Origin: Planctomycetota bacterium | GTDB taxonomy: Bacteria; Planctomycetota; Phycisphaerae; Phycisphaerales; UBA1924 | Direction of reading: 5' to 3' | Length of the DNA stretch: 64,000 nucleotides | NCBI GenBank assembly: GCA_013285505.1 | Contig: CP053450.1 | Span: 4,014,796 to 4,078,795 of the forward strand | Position numbers and translations under genes: made by a program | In this document: in pieces, positions 47,771 through 56,770 of the stretch | Layout: each line of letters starts with the position of its first letter | Numbering within the stretch: the stretch's first letter is position 1 | The notes under the pieces: model-generated | Databases searched by the model: none | What the model saw: the letters and a program-made list of their open reading frames with translations, nothing else | Told to the model about the DNA's origin: nothing

Positions 47771-48535
47771 ATGCCCCGCACCCGCCGATTCCTCGCCCTC
47801 AGCACCGCCGCCCTGCTGCTCGCGGCACCCGCCGCACTCGGCCAGACCGGCGACGACGACCAGACACGCTCGCTCATTCCCGACGAAACCCTCGCCGGAT
47901 GGCACGCCGATGTCCCCGCCGCCGACACCGACCTGACGGTCCCGTCCAGCTTCGTCGTCCGCGACGGCATGCTCGTCAGCATGGGCAAGCCCGAGGGGCA
48001 CCTCATCACCGACGAGATCTACGCCGACTACCGGCTCGATATCGAGTACCGGTTCTCCGGCAAGCCCGGCAACTGCGGCGTGCTCGTCCACGCCTCCACC
48101 AGCCGCGCCCTCTACGCCATGTTCCCCCAGTCGATCGAGGTCCAGATGTACACCGGCAACGCCGGCGACTTCTGGTGCATCGAGGAGAACATCGCCGTGG
48201 ACAACATGGCCGAACGCCGCTCCGGCGCGCCCGAGACCTGGGGCGGCAGCGAGGGCGACTCCAGACGCGTCCTCAACCTCACCGACGACAGCGAGAACCC
48301 GGCCGGTGAGTGGAACCGCATGGTCATCGAATGCCTGGGCAACCGCGTCCGCGTCTGGGTCAACGGCGACCTGGTCAACGACGGCTTCAACTGCACCGCC
48401 CGCAAGGGCCACATCGCGGTGCAGGCCGAGGGCGTACCGGTCGAGATGCGCCGCTTCGATTTCACCCCCATCACCGAGCTGTCCCCGGCGGAAGCAAACG
48501 AAGACTGGGTGATCGAGGAAAAATCAGAAGACTAA
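47771..48535 (+). CDS. Secreted DUF1080 (3-keto-disaccharide hydrolase-like) protein
   Basis: A 254-residue exported protein. The signal peptide (LALSTAALLLAAPAALGQ) precedes a single LamG-like jelly-roll domain: LAGWHADVPAADTDLTVPSS, then VVRDGMLVSMGKPEGHLITD and DYRLDIEYRFSGKPGNCGVL. EWNRMVIECLGNRVRVWVNG and HIAVQAEGVPVEMRRFDF complete it. This is the DUF1080 / 3-keto-disaccharide hydrolase fold, very expanded in Planctomycetes. Members act on oxidised sugars outside the cytoplasm; substrate here is unknown. ATG 47771 gives the signal peptide. Confidence 0.88.
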   Translation: MPRTRRFLALSTAALLLAAPAALGQTGDDDQTRSLIPDETLAGWHADVPAADTDLTVPSSFVVRDGMLVSMGKPEGHLITDEIYADYRLDIEYRFSGKPGNCGVLVHASTSRALYAMFPQSIEVQMYTGNAGDFWCIEENIAVDNMAERRSGAPETWGGSEGDSRRVLNLTDDSENPAGEWNRMVIECLGNRVRVWVNGDLVNDGFNCTARKGHIAVQAEGVPVEMRRFDFTPITELSPAEANEDWVIEEKSED

Positions 48536-48577
48536 GCCCGCAGCCATCGCACCCCGGGGCGGGACACCCGCCGCCGG

Positions 48578-49727
48578 TCAAGGGTGGTTGGTCTTGCCCG
48601 CGGCGGTCTTCTTCCGGCTCGACGACGCCCCGTTCTCGGGTTGTTCCTCCCCCCGCGGCCGCCCCCCGTCGGGCGTGCCGATCCAGACGATGGCGTGTGT
48701 CTGCACCTGCCCGTCGATCTCGTAGGTCGCGCGTCCGGCGATGTGGACTTTGCCGTCGTAGACATCGATATCGACGGCTCGCGAGGCCCCGGTCGGCGGG
48801 GGGTCGATGAACTGGTGGATGTCGAGGAAGCTGTCGGGATCGTCGCCGAACCAGATACCAGCGCGGCCGGCGACCTCACCGCAGTGGACGCCGCCGGTGG
48901 TGCCCCACATATGGGAGTTGGTGCCGGGCGAAGACGGCGGGTGCATGTCGATCCAGCTCTCGGGCGTGTCGTGCCAGAGGACAGCGTGGTCGCGGATGTT
49001 GTCGAACTGGTCGCGGATGATGCCGGTGCCGACCTGTGTGCCGACGCCGTCGGGGTTTAGGGCCATGCCGACGAGCACATAGAGCCCGGGCTCCGTCGGG
49101 TTCATCAGAACCATGCTCTCGGGCGTGCCCTTCCAGATCACGGCGTTGAGGCCCGAGTTTCCGCCCTGCCAGCGGCCGTCAGTGGCACGGGCGTACGAAC
49201 TGTTCGCCGAACCGTAGTGAAGGTCGACCATGACGGGCGGGTCCCCGGCGGTCCAGACGGCCGCGTGGTCCTTGCCACGGATCGAAACGTTGCCCACCGC
49301 CATGTCGCCAGATACATCGCGGACCTCAGATGTGTAGTACGGGTCGCCCGGGTGCAGATGGACGACCGAATCCCGTGTACCGAACCAGAGGGCCGCGTAG
49401 GTGAGGCCGTCCACCGTGTCGTATCCGCATTGTTTGTCGGCATCGGCACCGTGGATGCCCGGGAGGTAAATGGAATCCTCCGATTCGTTCAACAACAGCC
49501 ACATGGCCTCGCTGCCCATCCAGAGCGACGCGCCGGAGAACTCCGGCTTGTCCTTCCATCGGAAGTCGCCTGCCGCACCATCTCTTGAGATACCGAGCCC
49601 TTCGGACCGCCACCCTACCGCGGAGTGCATGTCGTAGGCCTGCCATGTGTAGCTCGGCTGGGCGCAGGCACGCATTGCCCCGCCGAAGAGAGTCGCGGCG
49701 ATCAAAGTGAGTCGAGCCATGCTCATG
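48578..49727 (-). CDS. Secreted protein with repeated W-x-G beta-propeller-like units
   Basis: A 382-residue exported protein. The signal peptide (ARLTLIAATLFGGAMRACAQ) precedes at least six imperfect repeats. Each has a (A/V)xW(F/K/T)G strand followed by a D/E-S-x-x-D/L-(M/H)HP turn, for example ALWFGTRDSVVHLHPGDP, AVIWKGTPESMVLMNP, AVLWHDTPESWIDMHP and AGIWFGDDPDSFLDIH. Spacing is 45-60 residues. The pattern is like HAF-type or YncE-like propellers. The C-terminus (after AIVWIG) is a basic, low-complexity tail. The function is unknown. Converges with the DUF1080 gene 42 bases away. Confidence 0.65.
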
Positions 49728-49941
49728 CCGTCAGCATACACCGGGAGAGACTCGCCACGAAGGGTATTGTCGGACGGCCCTGTCGATGAGGCGCGGTGGA
49801 TACTTAGGAAAGGAAGGGAGGCCGGCGACGGAACAGGGCACGGCTTACGGCGCGGTGACACATCGAGCGGGATTCGCTTGGCCGTCAAGCTGGCGGCGAG
49901 TACACTGCATGCGGCGGGCCGGCCGCGCGGGGGATCGACAG

Positions 49942-51292
49942 ATGCACCGAATTCTTGGTCTCGACAGAGTGAGTGGTCTCGTGTGGATGAGCCGCTTCGT
50001 TCTGCGCGTGCGCGGCGGCCGCGTATGGCCAGCTCAGCCCGATCGTGGTCAGCCCGCCCGCCCGCGTCGGCAACCCCGGGCAGGAGTGGTGGACAGCGCA
50101 AGTCGGCGTGGAGGAGCAGCCCGGGGCTCAGGCGACGATCGTCGTTTCGGCGATGACCGAGGCGGGGCTGGTGCGGGCACGGGCGATCTGGCCCGCCATG
50201 AACGACTGGGCGATCGCCGCCCCGCGCACACACAGCTTCGAGCCCGTATCTGACTTGGCCGGCGTGCCGACGTTTCTCAGGTTCATCGATGCGCGCGCGG
50301 CCGAGAACGCCGCCGCGCGGGTGGGCCGGTGGCGCACGGTCCTCGTCGGCGGCGGGTCCCAAGCCGGAGTTGGCATCAACGATGGTCTGCCCTTTGCGAT
50401 CTATACAGACGACGGGGCGGACTGGAAGCCCGACCCCGGGGCGGCGTTCCCCACGCCGCTGCGGATCGGTGATGTCACGGTCGCGCCACCGGCGGTCGCC
50501 GGCGGTGCGGGAGCCGGGGACACGCCCCGCGGTGTGGACCGCCAGCAGCACCTGCCGAGCGTCGCGGTGCTTCCCGTGGCGGGCGACAACGACGAGGTCT
50601 ACGTGGCCTTCTGCGCGAGAGCATCGCGGGGCTCTACCAACACGGACCTCTATGTCGCCCGCAGCATCGGTGCCGAAGCGAGCCAGTTCGCCTTCCCGCC
50701 GCCGAGCGCAACAAGTTTCTTTCACTTGGCCGACACCTTCCTCGGCACGCCTGCCGGCACCAACGGGGCCGACCAGTTCGTCCCCGCCATCGCGATCGAC
50801 TCGTGCGGCGGTGTGAACCTCATGTTCTACGACAACCGCCACGACCCCGACCGCACCGACAGCGTCGAGCTGGTCGATGTCTACTACGCCCGCATCGTCG
50901 ACTACGGCACAGGCAACGAATCGGTCACGCAGCACCGCCTCACGCCGCGGAGCATCCGTGTGGAAAACCTCGGCGGCAACCGCTTTCTCGGCGACTCCCA
51001 CAACCTGACCGTCTCGGCCGACGGCACGACGATCTACGCGGCGTACATCGCCCGCGACTCCGCCGACCCGGTGACCGGCGACCGCACGTGCTATGTCCAC
51101 CGCATCGACATCAACTGCTCCGGCCCGCTGGCCGAGATGACCGGCGACGGCGCGGTGACCGAGGCCGACGCGGCCGCGTTCGCCACCGCCTGGGCCGCGG
51201 GGGAGCCGGAGGCCGACACGAACCTCGACATGGCGGTCGATGCCGACGATCTGGTGAACTACCTCATCACCTATTCGGAGGAGATCGAGTAA
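49942..51292 (+). CDS. Secreted sialidase/BNR-like propeller with an EF-hand-type tail (frameshifted)
   Basis: About 450 residues. The N-terminus from ATG 49942 (or from MSRFVLRVR) reaches the mature start AAAYGQLSPIVVSPPARVGN only if one base is removed at 50011-50018 (CGCGGC, expected CGCGC). The body has the exo-sialidase-like elements VFVAFCARASRGSTNTD-type (here YVAFCARASRGSTNTDLYVA), DQFVPAIAIDSCGGVNLMFY and DSHNLTVSADGTTIYAAYIA. The tail (LAEMTGDGAVTEADAAAFAT and LDMAVDADDLVNYLITY) is a degenerate dockerin-like pair without the usual asparagines. Surface location and glycan binding are inferred. Confidence 0.65.
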
Positions 51293-51413
51293 GGCCCAAG
51301 ACGCGGCGAACGCGGCCGGCGGTGCTCGGGACCCGGAGTGTCCCGCCCCGGTGCCATGCTCGCAAAGCTCGCGGCACCTGCCACCCACGCCCGCACGCCC
51401 CTACCATCCGCCC

Positions 51414-52598
51414 GTGTTCAGCCCCATCAGCGAAATCCTCGACGAACTCCGCGCCGGCCGCATCATCGTCCTCACCGACGATGAGGACCGCGAGAACGAG
51501 GGCGACCTCGTCATGGCGGCCGAGTTCGTCACCCCCGAGGCGATCTCCTTCATGGTCCGCCAGGCCGCGGGATACCTCTTTATCAGCCTCACCGAGGCCG
51601 ACTGCGACCGGCTCGACCTCCACGCCCAGACCCCGGTCAACACCTCCGTCCGCGGCACGCCCCTGACCGTCTCCATCGACGGCCACCCCAAGCACGGCTT
51701 CACCACCGGCGTCTCCGCCCACGAGCGGGCTCGCACCATCAAGCTCACCCTCGACCCCAAGTCCGGCCCCGGTGATTTCGTCAGGCCCGGCCACATCAAC
51801 CCCCTGCGCGCGCGCGACGGCGGCGTCCTTGTCCGCATCGGCCAGACCGAGGGCTCGGTCGACCTCTGCAAGCTCGCCGGCCTCAAGCCCGCGGCCGTGG
51901 GGATCGAGGTCATGCGCGAGGACGGCGAAATGGCCCGCCTGCCCGACCTCGAGGCCTTCTGCAAGACCCACAAGCTCAAGATGTGCTCGGTCCGCCACAT
52001 CATCGAGCACCGCCTCTCCAACGAGCCCTTCATCCAGCGGCTCGACCCCACCGGCGGCACACCCATCGAGACCCCGCTGGGCACCTTCAACTGCTTCGCG
52101 TTTCGCTCGCTGGTCGACCCGCTGCCCCACCTGGCGCTCACCGTCGGCGATGTCGGCAGGCTCGGGGCCGACGGTGCCCCTGTGGATTCAGACGAGCCGA
52201 CCCTCGTCCGCGTCCACCGGCGCGACCTGCTCGGCGACATCTTCGACGACCTCTCGACCGCCGGGGCCCCCGGCTCGAAGACCTCCAGCGGCCAGATGCT
52301 CCGCGAGTCGATGCGGATGATCCAGGACGCTGGCCGCGGCGCGGTGATCTACCTCCGCCCCCACGGCGTCGGCGAGGCCCTCAGCCAGCGCCTCAGCCGC
52401 CCGTTCGGCACCGACACCACCGACGCCCCGATCCACTCGATCCCCCACGCCACGCTCGAGTACGGCACGGGGTCGCAGATCCTCAGGGCGCTGGGCATCC
52501 GCAACATGCGGCTCCTCACCAACAGCGACGCCGAATATCCCCAACTCGACGCCTTCGGCCTGTCCATCGCCGAGCGGGTATCCGTAAAGCCCTGCTAA
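51414..52598 (+). CDS. ribB: 3,4-dihydroxy-2-butanone-4-phosphate synthase with a degenerate GTP cyclohydrolase II-like domain
   Basis: Makes the four-carbon precursor of riboflavin from ribulose 5-phosphate. The RibB domain (residues 1-200) is complete: IIVLTDDEDRENEGDLVMAA with the acidic metal site, then VNTSVRGTPLTVSID, HGFTTGVSAHERARTI and FVRPGHINPLRARDGGVL. The C-terminal ~190 residues align with RibA (TFNCFAFRSLVDPLPHLAL and ILRALGIRNMRLLTNSDAEY). The zinc-binding Cys cluster (C-x10-C-x-C) expected near VHRRDLLGDIFDDLSTAG is missing, so the GTP cyclohydrolase II is probably inactive. Start at GTG 51414. Confidence 0.88.
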   Translation: MFSPISEILDELRAGRIIVLTDDEDRENEGDLVMAAEFVTPEAISFMVRQAAGYLFISLTEADCDRLDLHAQTPVNTSVRGTPLTVSIDGHPKHGFTTGVSAHERARTIKLTLDPKSGPGDFVRPGHINPLRARDGGVLVRIGQTEGSVDLCKLAGLKPAAVGIEVMREDGEMARLPDLEAFCKTHKLKMCSVRHIIEHRLSNEPFIQRLDPTGGTPIETPLGTFNCFAFRSLVDPLPHLALTVGDVGRLGADGAPVDSDEPTLVRVHRRDLLGDIFDDLSTAGAPGSKTSSGQMLRESMRMIQDAGRGAVIYLRPHGVGEALSQRLSRPFGTDTTDAPIHSIPHATLEYGTGSQILRALGIRNMRLLTNSDAEYPQLDAFGLSIAERVSVKPC

Positions 52599-52809
52599 TA
52601 CTCGGCTTACGGTATTTCGCGGCCCGCAGACCGTCGCAGCCGCTCCTCGGCGTACCGAACAAAACGCATATGTTTGCGAGATTCCTGCGAGTCCGGCTCG
52701 CAATCCCGGTAAACTTCTGGGACCTGACCGGATGGTTGGCGCGTGCCGACGTGGGGTTCCGGTCTTTGGCATCTGTGTCCAATTTGCGTCACTCACAGGA
52801 GATTCACCC

Positions 52810-53511
52810 ATGTCCATGCGCTGCTGCACCGGTTCCGCTCTCGGCGGGTACTTCCTTCTCGGCACCGGCTGTTTCGTCGCCGGCGTCGTCGCCACCCGCG
52901 CCCTCGACGCGACCCCCACCCAGGCGGTCGAGCCCACCTCGCCCTTCACCGGCCAGGTCGTCAACGCCTCCTACACCCAGCCGGAACTGGAGATGGACCC
53001 CGCGATGATGATGGCGGCCATGCAGGAATGGGCCGCCCCGGTCGAGGAGCACAAGCTGCTCAAGCACATGACCGGTGAGTGGGACTGCACCACCAGCTTC
53101 TCCATGGGCGGACCCGAGCCGATGACCGGCCACGGCACTTCCGTCGCCCAGTCCGTCCTCGGCGGCCGCTACGTCACCCAGCACTTCACCATGCCCGACT
53201 TCATGGGCATGGAGTTCGAGGGCATGGGCGCCATCGGCTACGACAAGACCAAGGGCAAGTTCGTCAACGTCTGGATGGACAACTTCGGCACCGGCTTCAT
53301 GACCATGGAGGGCACCTACGACGAGGACACCGACACCCTCACCTGGACCGGCGAGGCTGTCTACCCCGGCGCCGAAGGCCCCGAGACCGCCCCCGTCAAG
53401 CACATCATCAAGGACGTCTCGACCGACAACACCACGATGGAGTTCTGGGAGCCCAACCCCATGACCGGCGAAATGCACAAGTCCGGCACCATCACCTACA
53501 CGAGGAAGTAA
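52810..53511 (+). CDS. Exported DUF1579-family protein, copy 1
   Basis: A 233-residue protein: an N-terminal hydrophobic segment (GYFLLGTGCFVAGVVATRAL) that could be an anchor or signal, a linker, then DUF1579 (residues ~85-232). The domain shows EEHKLLKHMTGEWDCTTSFS, SVLGGRYVTQHFTMPDFMGM, GYDKTKGKFVNVWMDNFGTG and TMEFWEPNPMTGE. It is a beta-barrel family of unknown function. It starts at ATG 52810 after AGGAGA. Its stop is 2 bases before the start of copy 2. The 5' gap (52599-52809) is less GC-rich, as expected for a promoter, but no clear elements were seen. Confidence 0.82.
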   Translation: MSMRCCTGSALGGYFLLGTGCFVAGVVATRALDATPTQAVEPTSPFTGQVVNASYTQPELEMDPAMMMAAMQEWAAPVEEHKLLKHMTGEWDCTTSFSMGGPEPMTGHGTSVAQSVLGGRYVTQHFTMPDFMGMEFEGMGAIGYDKTKGKFVNVWMDNFGTGFMTMEGTYDEDTDTLTWTGEAVYPGAEGPETAPVKHIIKDVSTDNTTMEFWEPNPMTGEMHKSGTITYTRK

Positions 53512-53513
53512 GC

Positions 53514-54029
53514 ATGTCGAGCGACACGACGACCCCCGACTGCACCGCCTCCGGCGCCATCACCGAAGCCCACGAGCGCTTCAAGCCCTTCGTCGGCACC
53601 TTCCACGCCAAGGTCACCATGTGGATGGGCCCGGGAGACCCGATGGTCTCCACCGGCACCATGACCAACACACTCGACCTCGGCGGGCGCTTCCTCCACC
53701 AGTCCTACAAAGGCGACGCCACCGACGGCCCCTTCCCCAACTTCGAGGGCCGCGGCTACTGGGGCTACAACACCGTCGACAACCGCTACGAGGGCCTCTG
53801 GATCGACAACGCCTGCACCTTCTTCCAGACCGAGCACGGGCAGGTCGACGACTCGGGCAAGGTCTGGACCATGCTCGGCTCGATGACCAACCCCGAGACC
53901 GGCAAGCCCATGCAGAAACGCTCGATCATCACCCTCCACGACGACAACTCGCACGAGATGGAGATGTCGTTCGAGTTCACACCGGGCGAGTGGCGCAAGG
54001 CCATGCACCTCACCTACGCGCGCGCCTGA
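53514..54029 (+). CDS. DUF1579-family protein, copy 2
   Basis: A 171-residue protein with the DUF1579 pattern but no signal peptide: AHERFKPFVGTFHAKVTMWM, LGGRFLHQSYKGDATDGPF, GYWGYNTVDNRYEGLWIDNA and MEMSFEFTPGEWRKAMHL. It is co-transcribed with copy 1 (2-base gap), which suggests an exported and a cytosolic form of the same fold. A strong terminator follows. Function unknown. Confidence 0.82.
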   Translation: MSSDTTTPDCTASGAITEAHERFKPFVGTFHAKVTMWMGPGDPMVSTGTMTNTLDLGGRFLHQSYKGDATDGPFPNFEGRGYWGYNTVDNRYEGLWIDNACTFFQTEHGQVDDSGKVWTMLGSMTNPETGKPMQKRSIITLHDDNSHEMEMSFEFTPGEWRKAMHLTYARA

Positions 54030-54053
54030 GCAACATCCCCGTTCCCAACACAC

Positions 54054-54089
54054 GGCGGCCGCGTTCTGCACAAGAACGCGGCCGCCTTT
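54054..54089 (+). terminator. Rho-independent terminator after the DUF1579 pair
   Basis: A perfect 14-bp stem (GGCGGCCGCGTTCT / AGAACGCGGCCGCC) with a 5-base loop is followed by TTT. Confidence 0.85.
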
Positions 54090-54448
54090 CGCTCCTGCAC
54101 AACACGCATCTCCCCGCACGTCGCGTCGGACCGTTCTAACGACATCCGCTTCTCATATGCGTGGGGGTACATACGCGTTTTCCCGGCGCATGCAACCGCA
54201 CCGCACGAATCAGCGAACCAGTTCTGGACGCGGACCGATTCCGGGCCGTATGACTTCGCAGCTTTCGACGAAGAAAGCGAGTTCCGGCACGACGATTCTG
54301 TTGGGCCGCGGCAAAACGATATCCGTGTTTCCACGCGCGTAGAAACCCCCAGCGGGCATGGTGTCTGCTGGCCACTCCGCACGCGTTCGCCTCTCGGCCA
54401 GCCCCTTCCGCGGCTGCCGGGAGTTCCTCCTCGCACGCAAGGATGTTC
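54090..54448. other. Intergenic region upstream of the second PAS-LuxR gene
   Basis: This stretch of about 360 bases holds no convincing gene. It is lower in GC than its neighbours between 54120 and 54330 and has several short ATA/TAT-rich spots compatible with a promoter for the regulator. Short frames in it have no coding character. No repeat of the families above was found. Confidence 0.45.
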
Positions 54449-55330
54449 ATGAATCTCTCTACTCTCACCAACGGCACGAGCGATAGACTCTACCCGAAGT
54501 TGCAGAATCCCCAATCAGATCACGAGGTCCCGGCATTCGTCTCCGACGAAAGCGTCTGGAGAGCGTTGTGCGCCGATGCCGACGCCGCCGTCACCGTCTG
54601 CGACCGTGACGGGAAGATCCACTTCGCCAACGAACTCTCCAACCGCTTCTTCCGCTGGCAGCAGACCGTCCGGCAGGGTCGCGACCCCGGCGCGGCCAAC
54701 ACCGCACGCAACACCGTCAAAGACGCCGCATCGACCAGCGCGATCGACGAACGGCTCCGGCTGTTCACCCGCGTCTGCGACACCGGCCGCGGCGTCGCCT
54801 ACGAGAGCCTCGTCCAGGGCATCCGCCAGTTCGTCACCGTCCGACCCGTGCAGGGAAGCAACGGGCAGACGTTCGCCCTGATCATCGCCCGCCGCATGCA
54901 CGCCTGGGAGCGCGCCGAGCTGCTGGCCGACGAGACACTCGACGTCGTCGAACTCGAGACCCACGACCCGGGCATCCTCGCGACCCTCTCGCCGCGAGAG
55001 CTCGACGTGCTCATCCTCCTCGGCGGCGGCATGACCCACGCCGAGATCGCCGAGCGGCTCGACCTCAGCGTCCGCACCATCGAGCGTCACCGCGACCGGC
55101 TCGGCCAGAAGCTCCGCGCCGGCAACCGTGTAGACCTCGCCCGGTTCGCGATCCGCGCCGGCCTCGCCGAGCTGCCCGACGCCGCCCAGGGCTTCTACCT
55201 CGACGAGCACCCCAGAGACCCGCTCGACCTGCCGGCACCTCTCCGCAAGATGGCCCGGCGGCGCGTCCGCGTCTCCGACACCGTCACCGAGCCCGACCGG
55301 CGTCGCAGGAAGCCGTCCGACGAGGCCTGA
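54449..55330 (+). CDS. PAS-like / LuxR-type (GerE) transcription regulator, paralogue
   Basis: A 293-residue regulator. Residues ~35-165 are PAS-like (CADADAAVTVCDRDGKIHFA, then NELSNRFFRWQ and SLVQGIRQFVTVRPVQGSNG). Residues ~180-245 are a GerE helix-turn-helix: LSPRELDVLILLGGGMTHAE, then LSVRTIERHRDRLGQKL. The C-terminal 45 residues are charged. It shares domain order and the TIERHR/TVERHR recognition helix with the regulator at 9109-9795, but is otherwise diverged. Start at the second ATG (54449) because AAGG is correctly spaced from it. It converges with the phosphofructokinase gene; targets unknown. Confidence 0.82.
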   Translation: MNLSTLTNGTSDRLYPKLQNPQSDHEVPAFVSDESVWRALCADADAAVTVCDRDGKIHFANELSNRFFRWQQTVRQGRDPGAANTARNTVKDAASTSAIDERLRLFTRVCDTGRGVAYESLVQGIRQFVTVRPVQGSNGQTFALIIARRMHAWERAELLADETLDVVELETHDPGILATLSPRELDVLILLGGGMTHAEIAERLDLSVRTIERHRDRLGQKLRAGNRVDLARFAIRAGLAELPDAAQGFYLDEHPRDPLDLPAPLRKMARRRVRVSDTVTEPDRRRRKPSDEA

Positions 55331-55360
55331 CGCCGTCGCCTCCGACCCCATCGTCACGAT

Positions 55361-56608
55361 CTAGAACCGCTCGAAGGTCGGCAGCGGCCCGACCAGCGGG
55401 CGGCAATAGTCCAGGAACAGCGGCGACACGTCGTTGTGCCCCTTGATGAACTCCGCCGGCATGTGCCGCGTCTTGGCCGCGACCGCCGAGAGCTCGATCC
55501 GCTTGAACCTCGCCGCGTAGGGCTGGTCGCCGCCGATGGGGCTGACCCGCTCGATGGCGACACTGCCGTCCACATCGCCCGACATCGCCAGCGCAGCCGC
55601 GAACCGGCCCGACCCGCGGGCCTCGGCCATGTCCACCGGCGAGGCGTCCGGCCAGCACCGCTGGATGTAGCCGAACGTGTCGGCCCGCACCCGCAGCTTG
55701 GTGCCGCCGGTCGGCGTGAGCTTCTCCTTGAGCAGGTTCGACAGCGCATCACCCAGCGCGCCCGATCCCGACAGCTGCACGTTGCCGTGCGCATCGGTCT
55801 GCGCGTTCTGGATCAGCGTCGCGCCGATCGAGTTGCCGTCCTTGTCGCCGATCCCCTCGCTCACCGCGATGTGGCACCGGCCCTTGGCGTCGTAGATCTC
55901 GGCCACGTCCTGCACAAAACGCTCGGTGTCGAAGGGCACCTCGGGCACATACACAAGCTGCGGCCCGTCGGTCGAGCCCTCGTACCGGTCGCTCCGCCGC
56001 GCCATCGCGCTGGCCGCGGTCAGGAACCCCGCGTGCCGGCCCATCACCACGTTGATCTTGATCCCCGGCAGCGAGATGTTGTCGAGAAAGTCAGCCATGC
56101 ACGCGGTCGCGACGAACCGGGCCGCCGAAGGGAACCCCGGCGTGTGGTCGCTGCCGACCAGGTCGTTGTCCACCGTCTTGGGCACGTGGAAGCACCGCAG
56201 CTCGTAGCCGCGGGCCGCCGAAAGCTCGTTGACGATGCGGCAGGTGTCGCTCGAATCGTTCCCGCCGATATAGAAGAAGTACCGCACGTCGTGCTTCTCG
56301 CACGCCTCGAAGATCCGCTGGCAGTACGCCTGGTCCGGCTTGTCCCGCGTCGAGCCGAGCCCCGCCGAGGGTGTTCTCGCCAGCCGCTCCAGCCGGTCGT
56401 GCGACAGGTCGGTCAGGTCGATCAGGTCGCCCTTGACCAGCCCGCTCACCGCGTGCCGCATCCCGAGGATCTTCTTGATCGGGTGCCCCGGGCGGCCCGC
56501 GCCCTTGGCCCGCAGCCCCTGCACCACCCCCACCATCGACTGGTTGATCACCGCCGTCGGCCCGCCCGACTGCCCGATCACCGCGTTGCCCTCGATCAGT
56601 TTCGTCAT
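55361..56608 (-). CDS. 6-phosphofructokinase, probably pyrophosphate-dependent
   Basis: Phosphorylates fructose 6-phosphate in glycolysis. The 415-residue protein has the PFK nucleotide/PPi-binding start AVIGQSGGPTAVINQSMVGV, then YFFYIGGNDSSDTCRIVNEL, the catalytic block FHVPKTVDNDLVGSDHTPGF and NVVMGRHAGFLTAASAM. The Lys in PKTVDND and GGND rather than GGDG favour PPi as phosphoryl donor by family knowledge. It starts at ATG 56608 with GGGCGAGA upstream and is divergent from the amidohydrolase operon. The frame is intact. Confidence 0.88.
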   Translation of the reverse strand: MTKLIEGNAVIGQSGGPTAVINQSMVGVVQGLRAKGAGRPGHPIKKILGMRHAVSGLVKGDLIDLTDLSHDRLERLARTPSAGLGSTRDKPDQAYCQRIFEACEKHDVRYFFYIGGNDSSDTCRIVNELSAARGYELRCFHVPKTVDNDLVGSDHTPGFPSAARFVATACMADFLDNISLPGIKINVVMGRHAGFLTAASAMARRSDRYEGSTDGPQLVYVPEVPFDTERFVQDVAEIYDAKGRCHIAVSEGIGDKDGNSIGATLIQNAQTDAHGNVQLSGSGALGDALSNLLKEKLTPTGGTKLRVRADTFGYIQRCWPDASPVDMAEARGSGRFAAALAMSGDVDGSVAIERVSPIGGDQPYAARFKRIELSAVAAKTRHMPAEFIKGHNDVSPLFLDYCRPLVGPLPTFERF

Positions 56609-56642
56609 CGTCTCGCCCTCTCTCTGCCGCGTGCATGCAGTG

Positions 56643-56720
56643 GCACCGGCTTCCAGCCGGTGCGATCTTCCGTGGGACCGGCCGCCGGCCGATGCGGGCA
56701 AACCCCGAGCGGGGTTGCCC
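56643..56720. repeat. Pair of palindromic hairpins in a divergent promoter region
   Basis: The first hairpin, GCACCGGCTTCCAGCCGGTGC (56643-56663) in two 9-base arms, recurs at 60151-60174 inside a coding region. The second pairs GGGCAA and ACCCC with GGGG and TTGCCC (56696-56720). They lie between the phosphofructokinase and amidohydrolase starts. Confidence 0.7.
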
Positions 56721-56770
56721 GCCCGATCATACCCGTCCGCAAACCCCGCCCGGTCTGCTACGCTGCACGC

